Assembly: GCA_036852015.1 (NCBI GenBank)
Contig: JAANDG010000227.1
Location: forward strand, 1-64,000
Length of the DNA: 64,000 nucleotides
Direction: 5' to 3'
Origin: Pelodera strongyloides
Taxonomy: Eukaryota; Nematoda; Chromadorea; Rhabditida; Rhabditidae
Position numbers and translations under genes: made by a program. The notes under the pieces were generated by a model, which did no database searches, was not told the DNA's origin, and was given only the letters and a program-made list of their open reading frames with translations. This document shows, piece by piece, positions 12,600-24,648 of the stretch. The stretch's first letter is position 1, and each line of letters begins with the position of its first letter.

Positions 12600-15500
12600 A
12601 TGGAAACGCCAATGGAACCGGTCACTGGGCACGTATGTATTTTATATATATGGTACTATTGAACTTAAGGGACCCCAACAATTTTTTTTTTACAATTTTT
12701 CGGGAAACCGTAGAAATAGGTAATCGGCCCTCCTGATTACGATAAAGTAGGTCATTCAGGCCCTAAGAGCCTATTCAGCCTATAAGGCCCATTAGGGCCC
12801 TACGACGTTAAGGACTCAAATTTTTAGATTTTGCTGAAACTTCATATATATAGTTCTCAGTTATCGATTTCTTGTGGGTGCACCACGCCTACTTCATGCG
12901 CAGTAAATAGCACTTACTAGCCGGTTTTATTTGGATCTAATCGTTTCTTTCCATGTCATTGCATGCATATACAAAAAATTTGTTTATGCGTTGCGAAACT
13001 GTTGGTTTTTACTTTTCTCCTTAGCTTCCCGGGTTGCCCGTTGAGATGTGGCAGCATGTCTTCGGATTTCTAACGAACTCCGACAAACTTAACGCTGCGA
13101 TGACGTGCAAGAATTGGTTGATGGTGACAGGTCAGTATAAGTTTACTTTTTTGTTCCAGTTAAATTGGAGGTTTCAGGCTTCACAAAACTCACTAACCTC
13201 CTTATGTTTGAGAGTTAGATAAGGTATTTAAACTCTTCAATTTCAGAATCCGACCTCCCCGTTGCAAATGCTCTCTGCATCTCGATTGGTAACTGTGAAT
13301 GTCGGGTGGGAGCAGCTGACGATGGAGACCTATGGTTACAGCTTTGTCAATGTGAAAACCATGGAGCAACTACGATTCTCTCCTGGCTACTGCCTAGGGT
13401 CGCTACTGGTAATTATATGTATTTTCGTTTAGTGTCTCGGTTTACTTATTAATTGATCGTTGCACGTTCGCAACAAGGAGGACGTGCTAGGTCGTCGCCT
13501 ATTCACTGACATGTAATCTCAGGATAAACAGCTTTGACAAATTGCACCCGAATGTGGTTATTTCTTGTTTATTGATCCTGATCTGATATTCGAAAATGTA
13601 AATATGGCGGAGCTCATTACAGGCACCAAATCACTATGTTTGGAGGACGACCTCCTCCATGGAGAGCGTATAAGAGATGACAGTATCCACGCACTTTTAA
13701 CGGGATGCGCCCAGGGTCAGCTCAAAAAGGTCCAGTTCAATAAGGTGCGTGGACTTTTATGCGCCGTTGATTTTTTCTATTTTACAGGATCATTGACTTA
13801 CGGGTGCCATTTTTATAAATCTTTTAGAAGAATATTCTTTCTTACTCACTTGTTATTGCCACTCGCCAGGGGTACAGGTTGGTGCGTGAAAACACGCACG
13901 AATCACCTCCGGATTGGTTTTGACCACCTCCGGGTCCGGAATCAATTCGAAATTAATATCTTTGACCGAAACATGATGTTTTATTAAAACGGTCTATCAC
14001 TAAGCTAAAGAAACCACCTCCAACCACCTCCATTTACGCACGGAATTTATACCCTGCCACTCGCAGCGGTGCTCTGTATAAGTGGGCGTATCTAGTTCAT
14101 TATTTTTTATTCAGTCAGGTTGAAAAGGTTAATCAATGTTGATCTAGGTTGATTTCGCTGCTGTTCGCCCTTGGACGCTGGCGCTTCTGGCAAAGTGTGA
14201 CCATTTGGAGGAGGTGGGCTTTTTGTCTTATATTTATGTTTAGTATCATTTCATGAATACTATAGTTGTCAATCACTTGCCGTATGTCTCCACTTTTGTC
14301 ACCTCTATCCTCGTGCGTTAATCTTGTAATCTTATTAGCTTGCAGTATTCAGATTCATTTTACAGTACAACTTTAAATGTTTAAATGTTTATTAGACTCT
14401 TAGAAAGAGCGCAACGCCATAAGAGACGATGAAAGAATTCAATGATTTTAAAATTCAAAGTAGTAAATCAAAGATAAGACGAAAAAATGCATAGCATTAT
14501 ATATGTATATATATCACCAAAGATAAGAAAGTAATTCCACAGAGAGTAGTTGTAACTGACACTTCAGCAAAGAAACTGTATTCACACAAGCAGCTAACAA
14601 TTTTGTAGTTTTGACTAGTTTAGCCACGTTACCTCAACACAAAACTACGTGCACACGATATCAGCAATCCTAAACGTGCCACACTCCAAAATACAACAGT
14701 ATACTATAGCTGAACAATGTCAAAATAGCTCAGGGCCATAACACAAAGAAATTGGGACCTAGCATCAGAACCGCCCTCCGCCCGCAGGAGTCTGCATGCG
14801 CTACATAGCTAAACTAGTTTGAGTATTTAGAGTAAGGTTAATTGCTTGTGTGAAACCATTTTCTTATGAATATTCAGAATTAAGAGCATTCGTTGTTGTA
14901 CCGTATTGTACCGAACCCGCATCTCAACTTCAAGAGTTGACAAAAAATCAAAAGAAACAAAAGAAAGAGAGCAGAAGAAAGAAAATATGCTTATATTTAT
15001 CCTTATCGCCGTCGTGGTGTCTTCAGCTGTAACTTCCACTACTTTGATGTTGAGCGTATTCTAAAGTAATCAACGATTAACTGATATAATGTTTTCCATT
15101 TTTTCCATCCTGAGAATATCGAGGATGTCAATTGATTTTAGCTTGTTTTTAAAAACTTGAGAATTTTCTGATACTAAAGCTTCTTGTGGAAAATGTATAC
15201 ACGAAAGCCATCTAGCCGTTCTGATAAAGAAAGAGTGAAATTTGACGTTTTTGCGGCTGAATTCTATGTTGAGATTGAAATAACTGGATCTACTCATTGG
15301 TCTCCAAATATAGTATTTACCACTATCTATGTTCACCTCTCGTTTTAAGATTTTAAAGGAAGTAACAAGATCTTTTTGAATCCGGCGTTCTTGAAGGCTT
15401 ATTAGGCCCAATATTTTAAGACGCTCAGCGTATCTGGGAATAATAATACCTGGTCTCGCACATTTTTTGAATATTATCCACGTGATTGTCGCTTGCACAT

Positions 15501-18500
15501 CCTCCAGTTCTTTTATATGAGTTGATAAGTAAGGATTCCAAACACATGAGGCAAATTCAAGTATAGGCAGAACCCAGACTTTATAGGCTTTTATGAGAAG
15601 GCGAGGATCTCTGAGTTGAAGAGTACTATTTATACCATAGAAACAACGGAGGGCTTTGGTGGTAATATTGGAAATGTGGTTAGAGAAGGACAAAGATTCA
15701 TCAAAAATAACACCCAAATCACGCGCAGTATTTTTCGATTGGACTAGTTGTCCTTGGATAGAGTAAAAATTGCGTGGATTATTCCTGCCAATGTGTAAAG
15801 CGGCGCATTTGAGAGGCGCAATTTTTAGTTGCCATTCATTACAATAATCTTCTAATTTTCGTAAACACATATCTAGTTCATCTACCAAATTCTGAGAGGA
15901 AGTGGAATATTGAAGTAATAACTTGACGTCATCAGCAAAGATTGATATTTTGACATTAGGACAACAGGTTAAATAGCTGGGCAGATCAGAAAGATATAAA
16001 ATAAATAAAGTCGGACTAATGACTCCCCCTTGCGGGACACCCGAAGAAGCAGGAAACTCATCAGAAAGCACATCATCAATTTTCACACGAAACGACCTAT
16101 CCTTTAGGTAAGACTTTATCCAGTTAACAAGTTGGTTAGGTAACCCTAGTGAGCTTAGTTTGTATACCAATTTCTCGTGACTAACAGAATCAAACGCTTT
16201 CGCCAAATCGATATATATCACATCTACAAAACCACCATCATCTATCTGTTTTGCATACATATGCTGGCACTCTAATAACTGGAGATCAATGCTTCTACCC
16301 TTTACAAAACCATATTGTTCAGATGGCATGATGTTAAGCTTAGTAATCCACTTTTGTAGTTCCCTCAATACAAACTTTTCAATGCATTTACTTGTAGAAG
16401 GCAAGATAGTGATTGGTCTATAGTCAACAGGTAAAATAGGATTTTTCTTTTTTGGTATAGGAGTAACGAGCCCTTGTTTCCAAATATTCGGTACCACACC
16501 TTGCTCAATGGAAAGATTAAAGATGTATGATAAGGGCTCTGCTAGCTGTTGGCGACATCGTTTGAGAACTATTTGTGGAATCTTATCCGAAGTATTAGAT
16601 ACAGAAAACTTGAATTTACTAAGTTCTTTTTCTACATCAAATGGTAAAATGGTTCCCATAATATAGCGTTGAAATCTCTTATTCGGTATTGGTACAGTGG
16701 GTAAAATCCCATTGTCGTGCGTGAAAACAGAGAGGAATTGCTTAGAAAGTAAAGTGGCTTTTTCTTTTTTGTCATATACCATTGTTTGAGTATCATGATT
16801 AAAAACTGCAGCCATAGATTCCTTGCTTCGAATGCGTGAGTTAATATAATTGTAAAATTTTTTGCTTCCAAAATTTTTGCCAAAATTTTTACGTTCATTA
16901 CAAGCGAGAAATTTCCTTATGTGTTTTTGTAAAATAGCCGAAATGCGAACTAATTCAATATTAGAGTGTGCCGTTGGATCAATAACATAACTACGAAATA
17001 ATCTATTTTTATGGTGGATGAGCCTTTGTATATGAATTGGATACTGCTCGATTCTCAGTTGTACTCTAGAGTATGGAACATGTTGATCAATTACTGAGGT
17101 TACGATGGAGCAAAAATTTGCATACAGATCATTCAAATCGTTATACGGACATAGACCGGAAACCCAGTCGATATTTAGACTACGAAAGATATTATCCCAA
17201 TTAGCATGTCTGAAGTTGCGAACCATAATAGACAGTTGCTCAGGTTGCGGAAAAAGACAACGAAATGTAATGGAATGATGGTCTGCTAAAGGAGCAGTGA
17301 TATTAGATTCAGTTATTAAACATGGATTTGTACTCAAGAGATAGTCAAGTTGATTTGCCTTACGTGTTGGCTGGTTAATATGCGAAAAGAGGTCCAGAGC
17401 ACCTACGAAATTGACGAATTGCTTGCCATACTTATTAAAAAAAGTGCAAAGAAGTGCACTTGGTGCAAATCAAACAATCAATTCATGATCAAATCAATTG
17501 TTTGTGCAAATTCAAAAAAAAAAGGAAAACGAAAATGTATTCACTTTTCAATGATCTCATCCTTGGCGGTTGGTTAAAGGGAGAGGCCCACGAGAAAAAA
17601 GAGTTCCTCAATTTACTTGCACAGAATGTTCGGAATTTTAGAAATGTTACTGTGAAAACCGCATTTCTTTGCACCTAGAACCCACAGAGTTATTCCCCTG
17701 CAAACAGTTCGTCCAGGTACCGTAGTCAGAATCGATTTTTGCGCTTTTAGGGCATTACAATATTGGAAAGGCTTTTTTATAATCGTAGGAATGTTCTTCA
17801 TTCGTTTCACAATTATTATGTAGAGAAATAATGCTAATGGACGGATATAAACCGTAAAAACTTATTTTGACGTTCGGTACCTGGCCGAACTGTTTGCAGG
17901 GGAATAAGTCTGTGAGTTCTAGGTGCAAAGCAATGCGGTTTTCACAGTAACATTTCTGAAATTCCGGACATTCTGTGCAAATAAATTGAGGAAAGTTTTT
18001 TTTCTCGTGGGCCTCTCCCTTTAAGGCACTAAGACGTTACAAAAAAAAGATTACAATTAATTGATTAAACATAGGCTATAGCTCACGTATTTACAAAACT
18101 GAAAGTGATAATTCGTTAAAAGATGCTAGCTATTCCCCTAGTGCTTAGTGTTTCACTGAACAGATAGCGCGAACGAAAAAAAAGTACATAAAAAGCGTCA
18201 AAGCTAACCCAAAATGGATCGTTGCGGATCAGATCCTAAAGTGATGCAAAAGCGGTACTAATACTTGGCTATAGGCTATAGGCACACAGGAAAGTGAAAA
18301 GAAAACCCAGATTTCGCCCTGGCCAGATTTTTTGAGGGACTTGATCGGGGCGAAATCGGGGTTTTTGGTTTCCCGAGTCCGTTTCGTGCGAAGAGTCGTA
18401 TTGGTAGCACTGATGTTAGTATTTCTGATATGCTGTGGTGATAATATTTAATGTTATCGTATTCAGTGTTATCACACCTAAAAAACCGAGCAAAACCATC

Positions 18501-19416
18501 AAATAACGGTTATAAATATGTGGTCCTTGAAACGTATGATGTTTACTACGCAAAGTTAGTCGCACACTAAACGGATGCTCTTTCGAAATAATCATTACCA
18601 GCCGTTCGAAGAGCCCTACGGGCTCTTCTCCGACTGGAGGAATCGGCCTTTGGCCGATTGTGACCCTATCTAAAAAAAAGGAATTTCTTCAAGCGTAAAA
18701 AACTATGTTCATTTACGTTTGTGTGGAAACGTATAATATGGTTCTGGACTTCATGCAAATTTGCTATTGCAATTGCTCTTCTATCTCCTATAAGATCCTC
18801 CTCTCATAAGCTAGCATAGCTCAACCGGTAGAGCGTTGGACTGTGAATCGAGAAGTTGTGCGCTGATGTGGGTTCGAATCTCGCCAGCCACAAAGATTTT
18901 GTATGCTCCTTCGATCGAAGAATTTTCTTTATGAAGGGATTTCGTTGTGCACATAAAAACAAACCCGTGACAAACTCTTCTCCTTTATAAATCAATCAAT
19001 CAAACAATTGATTTGATCATGCATTTGTCACTTAAACCCAAATCAATACCCAATGAGAGAACAAACACACTTGACCATAATTCAAAACACCGTACCTTCT
19101 CTATATTTTTGATTCACATCAGCTCCCGCTTCGATTAGCTTCCGTGCGATAGGTAGAGAATTCTGAGGGAAAATGAATAATTCAGTTCACCCATAGATTG
19201 CTATGGATATAATACTTATTTATGTATTGTGCTAATACATCTGAACCTCTGGATCAATGCAATTCAAGACAATTAGACAAAGCAACAATTTTAACAATTA
19301 TAAAAATATATATAATAATACAAACTACAAACTTACAAACTAAGCTTCAGCATTCACTACTAGGGTATTGCTAATATGATAATACGATACAAATCTAACA
19401 ACATTAATAATAATAA

Positions 19417-19488
<72 letters not shown>

Positions 19489-21528
19489 AGCCAACCTGCT
19501 TAAACAAAGCTAGTGATAGCGAACTTTCTCCATCACCAGTCTTCAAATCCACACACGACGAACACAGCGTGAGCAAGAGTGAGATCATACGCAGATTACT
19601 CGATAGAACTGCGTGATGGAGAGGAGCGCTAAAGAAAAAAAGATAAAAGATAATATATAATATCGAGGGTGAACGAACCGACATTCTTTGGTGTCAATCA
19701 TGCATCATGCTAAACCATTTGACAGGACTTGGACTTAACGGACTTGGGCTTGGGACCACTTGGGCACGGGACTTGGACTTGACGGACTTGGGCTTGGGAC
19801 CACTTGGGCACGGGGCTTGGACTTGACGGGCACGGGACTTGGGAAGCGTATGCTAGACCCATATGTAAACTATATACAAATACACAGCCTGTTCCATGTT
19901 CTGACAGAACACTGCTTCAAGTGCTACATTTGCACTTTCACTTTCCTATTCCTGCACTTTCAACTTCAGTAAAATACTAGCGCGATTCCTGCCTTGCATA
20001 TGTATAAACTCGGTGAAACAATATGTATTATGTAGTTATTGGCCTAGTTCGTTGAACCAATACTTCGACTTTGGGGGTCTATCAATATATCTTCCAACCC
20101 TTTATTTTAGGTCCATTTTGAAGACTGCATTCTCCCAGAAAGTACACAGAGTGAATCCCTTTTGATTCGATCGATATTTCCATCATTTGCCACGCTCACT
20201 CACTTACATGTGATCAATTGTAGTGCGGTGAGTCTTTTAAAGCAAAATACCGGCCGGTTTTTGAAACACATTGCGTACACCGTACACCTGCTTTCGTATG
20301 CAGCATATGCAAATTAACAACAATTAGAATAAAAACTAGACCCCAAGTTGCATAAATGCATAGGAATGCAAGTACTTGAGATGCGTTTCAAAAACCGGCC
20401 GGTATTTCGCTTTCAACATGTTTTTCTTTTTTTTTATAAAGAAATAAGCTTCATTTCGTAGTATTGTATTGAAAATAGTGGACCGAATTATGTGAGAACA
20501 AATTAAATCGTTACCCTTCAAGAGCATGATTCGAGACGGTCCAACTGTATTCAAGGTTTACTAGTTTACGTATTGTTCCGTAGATTTCAGATCCAGCAGC
20601 AGAAGGAAAATTAGCAATGTTCTTGCAGTTAAATGTGATCTGACTTCGTAGTATCCTAGATAGATAGGTTACTAATGACTATAATAGGTGGTGAAAATGT
20701 TTAGTTCGTTGCTCTTTATTCTAGTATGAGTGTTGTTAGTTTGAATTTAGCCTGCGCGTGTTTTAGATAACAGACAAGCTCGCACGATCGGTGGCACGAA
20801 GCTGCCCACTGTTGGAGTCATTTTCCGTGCAGGGATGCAAATATGGTGAGACTTGTTTTCTATTTAAAACATTCTGACCAGTTGCTCGTTCGATGCATTG
20901 AATCGTTCAGCTGCGGCCATGAGCCGTGTTCCAGGATAAGTTTTGTTTGATGTCTTCAGGACTAGGCCCATAAGTTCTGGCTTTTTTTGTTTAATTTCAA
21001 ATGTAATAATCATTAATTTAGTGACGTCATTTTCCATTCTCTCGCTTATTGAATCTGCTCATCTGCGGAAACCGGCCATGTTGACTGTGTACGTGGGAGG
21101 AACCTCTTTTGATGTTCAACAGGTATGCTAGCCTGAATTTACGGTTTGGTAAAACATTCGTCTACGTAAGATATGTAAATCAGTAACTCTTATGGCACCT
21201 GGTCTGTGTGCCTCATACAAATTACTGCTCCGGGGATTCCGATTCGAGAACTCTTTTTGTCAACCGATTCACTTGGTAATGATTATTCAGTTTTATATGG
21301 CTGGCGTATTTGTCTAACCTTTCTCAGAGTGTTCGTCACCCTCTTCCTCAGTGTTTCCCTCTCAAGTTATAATAATTTCTTCTTCAGCTCGACCGACAGA
21401 TGCGTTCTCCGCTATTTATGAGTGATGGGTCGTGGCGTCTCCGACAAGTTACCGTACAACTCGGATTTGAGAGGAATTCGCTGATGGCAGAGAGCACTGA
21501 TTCCATGTGTGTATTGATCCATCCATGA
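12600..21528 (+). CDS. F-box protein with probable leucine-rich C-terminal region
   Basis: Probable substrate receptor of an SCF (Skp1-cullin-F-box) ubiquitin ligase. Nine exons: 12600-12632, 13025-13130, 13247-13408, 13623-13744, 14148-14213, 20111-20227, 20767-20845, 21022-21122 and 21388-21528. All junction phases agree and the total is 927 nt, 308 aa. The F-box is at about residues 14-45, with the signature LPVEMWQHVFGFL then LNAAMTCKNW. The remainder has Leu- and Cys-rich units such as DDSIHALLTGC, CPLLESFSVQGC and FATLTHLHVINC, which resemble LRRs of FBXL proteins, but the repeat count is unclear. The substrate is unknown. The exon 3/4 acceptor (cattacag) was chosen because it alone keeps phase. 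Intron 5 (about 5.9 kb) holds a LINE and other repeats. A ttttag about 36 nt before the ATG may be a trans-splice site. Confidence 0.8.
13867..14056. mobile_element. hAT-like MITE with 8-bp target duplication
   Basis: 190 bp, ends CAGGGGTACAGG and TATACCCTG. It is flanked by the perfect 8-bp direct repeat CCACTCGC (13859-13866 and 14057-14064). An 8-bp duplication with CAGGG-type ends is the hallmark of hAT elements. It lies in intron 4 of the F-box gene. Confidence 0.85.
15070..17469 (-). CDS. Non-LTR retrotransposon (LINE) reverse transcriptase, 5'-truncated
   Basis: Open frame of about 800 codons ending at TGA 15072-15070. The start is absent: the frame is open to a stop at 17472-17470 with no credible ATG, and its beginning is already inside the endonuclease (PTRKANQLDYLLS, then LADHHSITF). 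The reverse transcriptase follows with YGFVKGRS, YIDLAKAFDSVSHEKL, SSGVPQGGVISPTLF and the catalytic FADDVKLL. A C-terminal domain ends in INSVN-type sequence just before the stop. The order endonuclease-RT on one ORF2 fits Jockey/CR1-type LINEs; the clade is inference. It makes cDNA by target-primed reverse transcription. The copy sits antisense in intron 5 of the F-box gene and has no internal stop or frameshift, so insertion was recent, but without its 5' half it cannot be autonomous. Confidence 0.88.
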   Translation of the reverse strand, partial: FAPSALLCTFFNKYGKQFVNFVGALDLFSHINQPTRKANQLDYLLSTNPCLITESNITAPLADHHSITFRCLFPQPEQLSIMVRNFRHANWDNIFRSLNIDWVSGLCPYNDLNDLYANFCSIVTSVIDQHVPYSRVQLRIEQYPIHIQRLIHHKNRLFRSYVIDPTAHSNIELVRISAILQKHIRKFLACNERKNFGKNFGSKKFYNYINSRIRSKESMAAVFNHDTQTMVYDKKEKATLLSKQFLSVFTHDNGILPTVPIPNKRFQRYIMGTILPFDVEKELSKFKFSVSNTSDKIPQIVLKRCRQQLAEPLSYIFNLSIEQGVVPNIWKQGLVTPIPKKKNPILPVDYRPITILPSTSKCIEKFVLRELQKWITKLNIMPSEQYGFVKGRSIDLQLLECQHMYAKQIDDGGFVDVIYIDLAKAFDSVSHEKLVYKLSSLGLPNQLVNWIKSYLKDRSFRVKIDDVLSDEFPASSGVPQGGVISPTLFILYLSDLPSYLTCCPNVKISIFADDVKLLLQYSTSSQNLVDELDMCLRKLEDYCNEWQLKIAPLKCAALHIGRNNPRNFYSIQGQLVQSKNTARDLGVIFDESLSFSNHISNITTKALRCFYGINSTLQLRDPRLLIKAYKVWVLPILEFASCVWNPYLSTHIKELEDVQATITWIIFKKCARPGIIIPRYAERLKILGLISLQERRIQKDLVTSFKILKREVNIDSGKYYIWRPMSRSSYFNLNIEFSRKNVKFHSFFIRTARWLSCIHFPQEALVSENSQVFKNKLKSIDILDILRMEKMENIISVNR
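17578..18020. mobile_element. TTAA-flanked foldback MITE (AGGGAGAGGCCC family), copy 1
   Basis: 443 bp, flanked by TTAA at 17574-17577 and 18021-18024. The ends are AGGGAGAGGCCCACGAG and its inverse CTCGTGGGCCTCTCCCT. Each arm of about 145 bp holds aatgttcggaatttt/aaattccggacattc and ggtacc blocks. TTAA target sites are typical of piggyBac- or Kolobok-type transposons. Confidence 0.85.
18600..18662. other. Two adjacent short perfect hairpins
   Basis: AGAGCCC-TAC-GGGCTCT is followed after about 12 bases by AATCGGCC-TTT-GGCCGATT. Paired hairpins like this can end Helitrons or act as RNA stems. Nothing else here identifies the element. Confidence 0.5.
18812..18894 (+). repeat. tRNA-like pseudogene or SINE head
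   Basis: A good D arm (GCTC-AACCGGTA-GAGC), an anticodon-like loop CTGTGAA (GTG, His) with one stem mismatch, a 15-base variable region and a T arm with loop TTCGAAT are present. The acceptor strands do not pair. A His tRNA would not have a long variable arm, so this is tRNA-derived, not a working tRNA. Confidence 0.55.
19419..19483. repeat. (TA)n microsatellite
   Basis: An uninterrupted TA dinucleotide run of about 65 bases in F-box intron 5. The long Tyr/Ile frame through it is an artefact. Confidence 0.95.
19725..19845. repeat. G-rich minisatellite, period about 45
   Basis: The unit ggacttggacttgacggact continues as tgggcttgggaccacttggg. It occurs about two and a half times with few changes, in F-box intron 5. 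Confidence 0.8.
20241..20411. mobile_element. TTAA MITE (AGCGAAATACCGG family), copy 1
   Basis: The ends are AGCAAAATACCGGCCGG and CCGGCCGGTATTTCGCT. TTAA on the left, eroded TTCA on the right. Both arms carry the gtttttgaaac/gtttcaaaaac block. It lies just after the donor of F-box exon 6. Confidence 0.8.
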
Positions 21529-21706
21529 AAGGTGGGCGGAGTTAGCAAATGAAAATGGGTGGAGTTTGCAGTTAAATTTGTATTGTCTTGTTTTTTGATT
21601 TGCAGATTGAGTTCATATCTTCACTAACAGTCCACCCTCTCTCTCTGTCTCGTTCTCTGGAGAGCTCTCTGTAGTTCTGCGATATTGTTTGAGTCACGTA
21701 ATTATG

Positions 21707-22156
21707 AGGGAGAGGCCCATGAGAAAAAAGATTTCCTCAATTTAATTGTAGAGAATGTCCGGAATCTCAGAAATATTACTGTGAAAACCGCATTGTGTGA
21801 AACCTCGAACTCGCAGAGTTATTCCCCGGCAAACAGTTCAGCTAGGTACCGTAGTCAGTTACATCAAAATTCATTTTTACGGTTCATATCCGTTCATTTG
21901 CATTCTTTCTCTATATAATAATGGTCAAACGAATAAAGATCATTCCTACAACTATAAAGAGGCGTTTGAAATGCAAGAATGTCCTAAAAGCGAGAGAATT
22001 GATTCTGACTACGGTACCTGGCCGAACCCTTTGCCGGGGAATAACTCTGTGAGTCCTAGTCTTCAAGCAATGCAGTTTTCACAGTAATATTTCTGAAATT
22101 CCGGACATTCTTTACAAATAAATTGAGGAAAACTTTATTCTCATGGGCCTCTCCCT
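21707..22156. mobile_element. TTAA foldback MITE (AGGGAGAGGCCC family), copy 2
   Basis: Same arms as the copy at 17578 (AGGGAGAGGCCCATGAG; inverse at right). TTAA at 22157-22160; the left target site is decayed (attatg). It directly abuts the next element, sharing that single TTAA. Confidence 0.85.
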
Positions 22157-22160
22157 TTAA

Positions 22161-22335
22161 AGCGAAATACCGGCCGGTTTTTGAAACGCATCATGCACAA
22201 CTGAATTCTTACGTATTTATGCTAAATTGCTCAAATTTAGCTCGATTTTTTTCTTCTGATTTGTGTTCATTTGCACAAACTGCATAAGCATGTTGGTCTA
22301 CTCGATGTGTTTCAAAGACCGGCCGGTATTTCGCT
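22161..22335. mobile_element. TTAA MITE (AGCGAAATACCGG family), copy 2
   Basis: The ends are AGCGAAATACCGGCCGG and CCGGCCGGTATTTCGCT. TTAA at 22157-22160 and 22336-22339. The left TTAA also closes the neighbouring foldback MITE. Confidence 0.9.
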
Positions 22336-22339
22336 TTAA

Positions 22340-23539
22340 GTAATCTGTAGAAGTTTATCAGAATTCTTGTTTTGGTTTTTTATATGAGGATTTGTTTTAA
22401 ACAGAATACAGATAACTTTGGCTGGTTATGGTTAATTATATAGATAAATATAATGATAATTAATATGTACAGATTGTGTATTATTTTCATTTCTAACCTT
22501 TCAGTATTGCTAACAGCATGTTAATGTAATTAGATGTATATAAGATTAGTTAATATTAGAAAATATTGATGTATATATGCTTTGTTTGACGGAAGTTGGT
22601 GTACGGTACTTTTTGATTGAAAAAACTATCAAATATTATACAGTGTAGCTGGATTACGTGGAATAAATGATGACTAAATTGTTTCCTAGGAACTGCTATA
22701 CATAACTTATTTGCCTTTACTTTTATAGAGTTCCCAGTGAAGTTTCCCTGATTCTGCACAATATATAAGTACAGTATTACAGAGGTGGAGTGATAGAATG
22801 CGATGATTATAGATTGAGATATAATATGTGAATATTGAATACCCGCTATTGCTTTCGAAGTGCATATTTGGGCGCCCGCGTTTACTTCACTAATTACTTT
22901 TTACTTTTACTCATTTTTTATGGGAAGTTTTGCTGTTGGTATTCTGGAAATAAAAGTTTTTTTTTTTGCTTCAGTTCATGTATTATCATTTGGATGTGAT
23001 TTTTTTGGTTCCGAGGGAAACTGTGTACTACAAAGCTGAGGATGCCATTCGTTCGCATACATGACGGAGAAAAAGTGCCGTTACTATTTTCGAGGTACGT
23101 GTAGAATACTGAGTTGTGGATATGTACATACTCATAGTTGGGAAGGTAGAGCGTAGAACACACACCTGTTAATACACAATAACGTGTGTCATTTCCACCC
23201 AAATGTACATCCGGAGTTCTCGCGCGCGTGGAGTTGTGAATGCGCATCGACAAAACCCGTGTGCATTGGTGCGGCGGCGTGCAAACCTTGCGCGAGGACA
23301 ATGCCGCGCCAAATTTTTCTTTCTGACGTTAGCTGCCAAATCTGTATGATATAGTGAAGCGCATAATGACGTTTATTTGGTTTATTCACATTCAAATTAG
23401 TGTAATGATTGGAATTTTTTATCTATGCAAAATATATGCTTAAAAGTATTGTAGGTGTCACAAGTCACACTTCTGGCATTATTATTTTTGCTCTTGTTTC
23501 GGATCTCCTACATTTTTTTTAAATAATTTCCTTTTCAGT
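22340..23539. other. Spacer upstream of the transporter gene
   Basis: AT-rich with no exon chain seen on either strand. A 127-codon minus frame at 22918-23301 has no homology I recognise and no splice partners. The stretch ends in ctttttcag-type sequence one base before the ATG at 23540. Confidence 0.4.
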
Positions 23540-24617
23540 ATGAGGTCTAGTCACAAATCGCCTCCGGCAACGGAAGCTGCAACCCACACCAACACGAATA
23601 CACACAGAAATAGAGAGAGGTATTGGCCTTTTGTTAGATATATATTCACTCAAGCGGATGATAGATATGATAAAGATGAACCAGGTCGGCGCACAATTCA
23701 GCTAATGTTTTATTCGCACTGATGAAGCTTCGCTGACTGTCCCCCGCGCACCCGGCAATAAAAAATGTGTGCGGCGAACACGTGGCTCACTTGTCGCGCA
23801 TGTGCGGCAGTTTTCATTAATGATAGAGTATTTATGTTACACTTTCGCACGAATTCGCCGCGAAAGTACCATCCAAGTTCACTTTTCCATTTTCGCGCAG
23901 TTTTACATTAGATGTATGCAAAACACGCCGCAGGGTATGTAAATTTCTTACTGTATGTTAAATTCCACTAGTTTCCCATTACAGAAACTGCAATAACATG
24001 GATGATACTTTCGCATGCGAAAGTGCGCGAAAACTTAACATAAATACTTTATGATAGAATCATTCCAGAACCCCGTCCGAGCCTCCTTTAGACGAGGTCA
24101 CAAGCACAGGAGCGGGAGCTGAGGACGGAAATCATCATGCTGAGGGGAGGTCCCACGCCGATGGGAAGGCGGCCACCCACGTCGAAGGAAAGACCTCCCA
24201 CGCTGATCGGAAGGCCGCTCAAGTCGATGGGAGGACCACCCACGTCGATGGAAAGCCCGCCCGCATTGCCGCTTCAGAGAGGGTGGTGGAGATGGAGGGT
24301 AATAGTGGGAACAAAAATCCAAGACAACTAACCGCTTCACAGAGGAGACGAATGAGGTCAAAGTCCGTATCGACCAAGGTATGAACTATGAACTACGAAC
24401 TACATATAATTTTATTTATCACGCCGTATTGTGCTTGTGTTCAGTGGGGCTCATGACATGACGAATTTAGATGCTTTACAATTTCAATTCATAATTTAAG
24501 GTGGCTAAAACTCAAACCTCTCGAGTCCAGTCAGCCCATCAGTCACCAACGGCGGATCTGAGGAATAAGGAGCAAGGTACAGGGAATAAGTGAGTTTCTC
24601 TGTCATATATGTCTCGC

Positions 24618-24648
<31 letters not shown>

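Noticed and set aside
13247..13408. Alternative frame of F-box exon 3 (NPTSPLQMLSASRLVT...)
   Set aside because: Open and plausible, but exon 2 ends in phase 1, and only the ESDLPVANAL frame joins both neighbours in phase.
18812..18894. Functional tRNA-His (GTG anticodon)
   Set aside because: Acceptor strands do not pair and the variable region is too long for tRNA-His.
20888..20935. Extra F-box exon (CTGCGGCCATGAGCC...)
   Set aside because: No GT or GC donor follows, and the neighbouring exons already join in phase without it.
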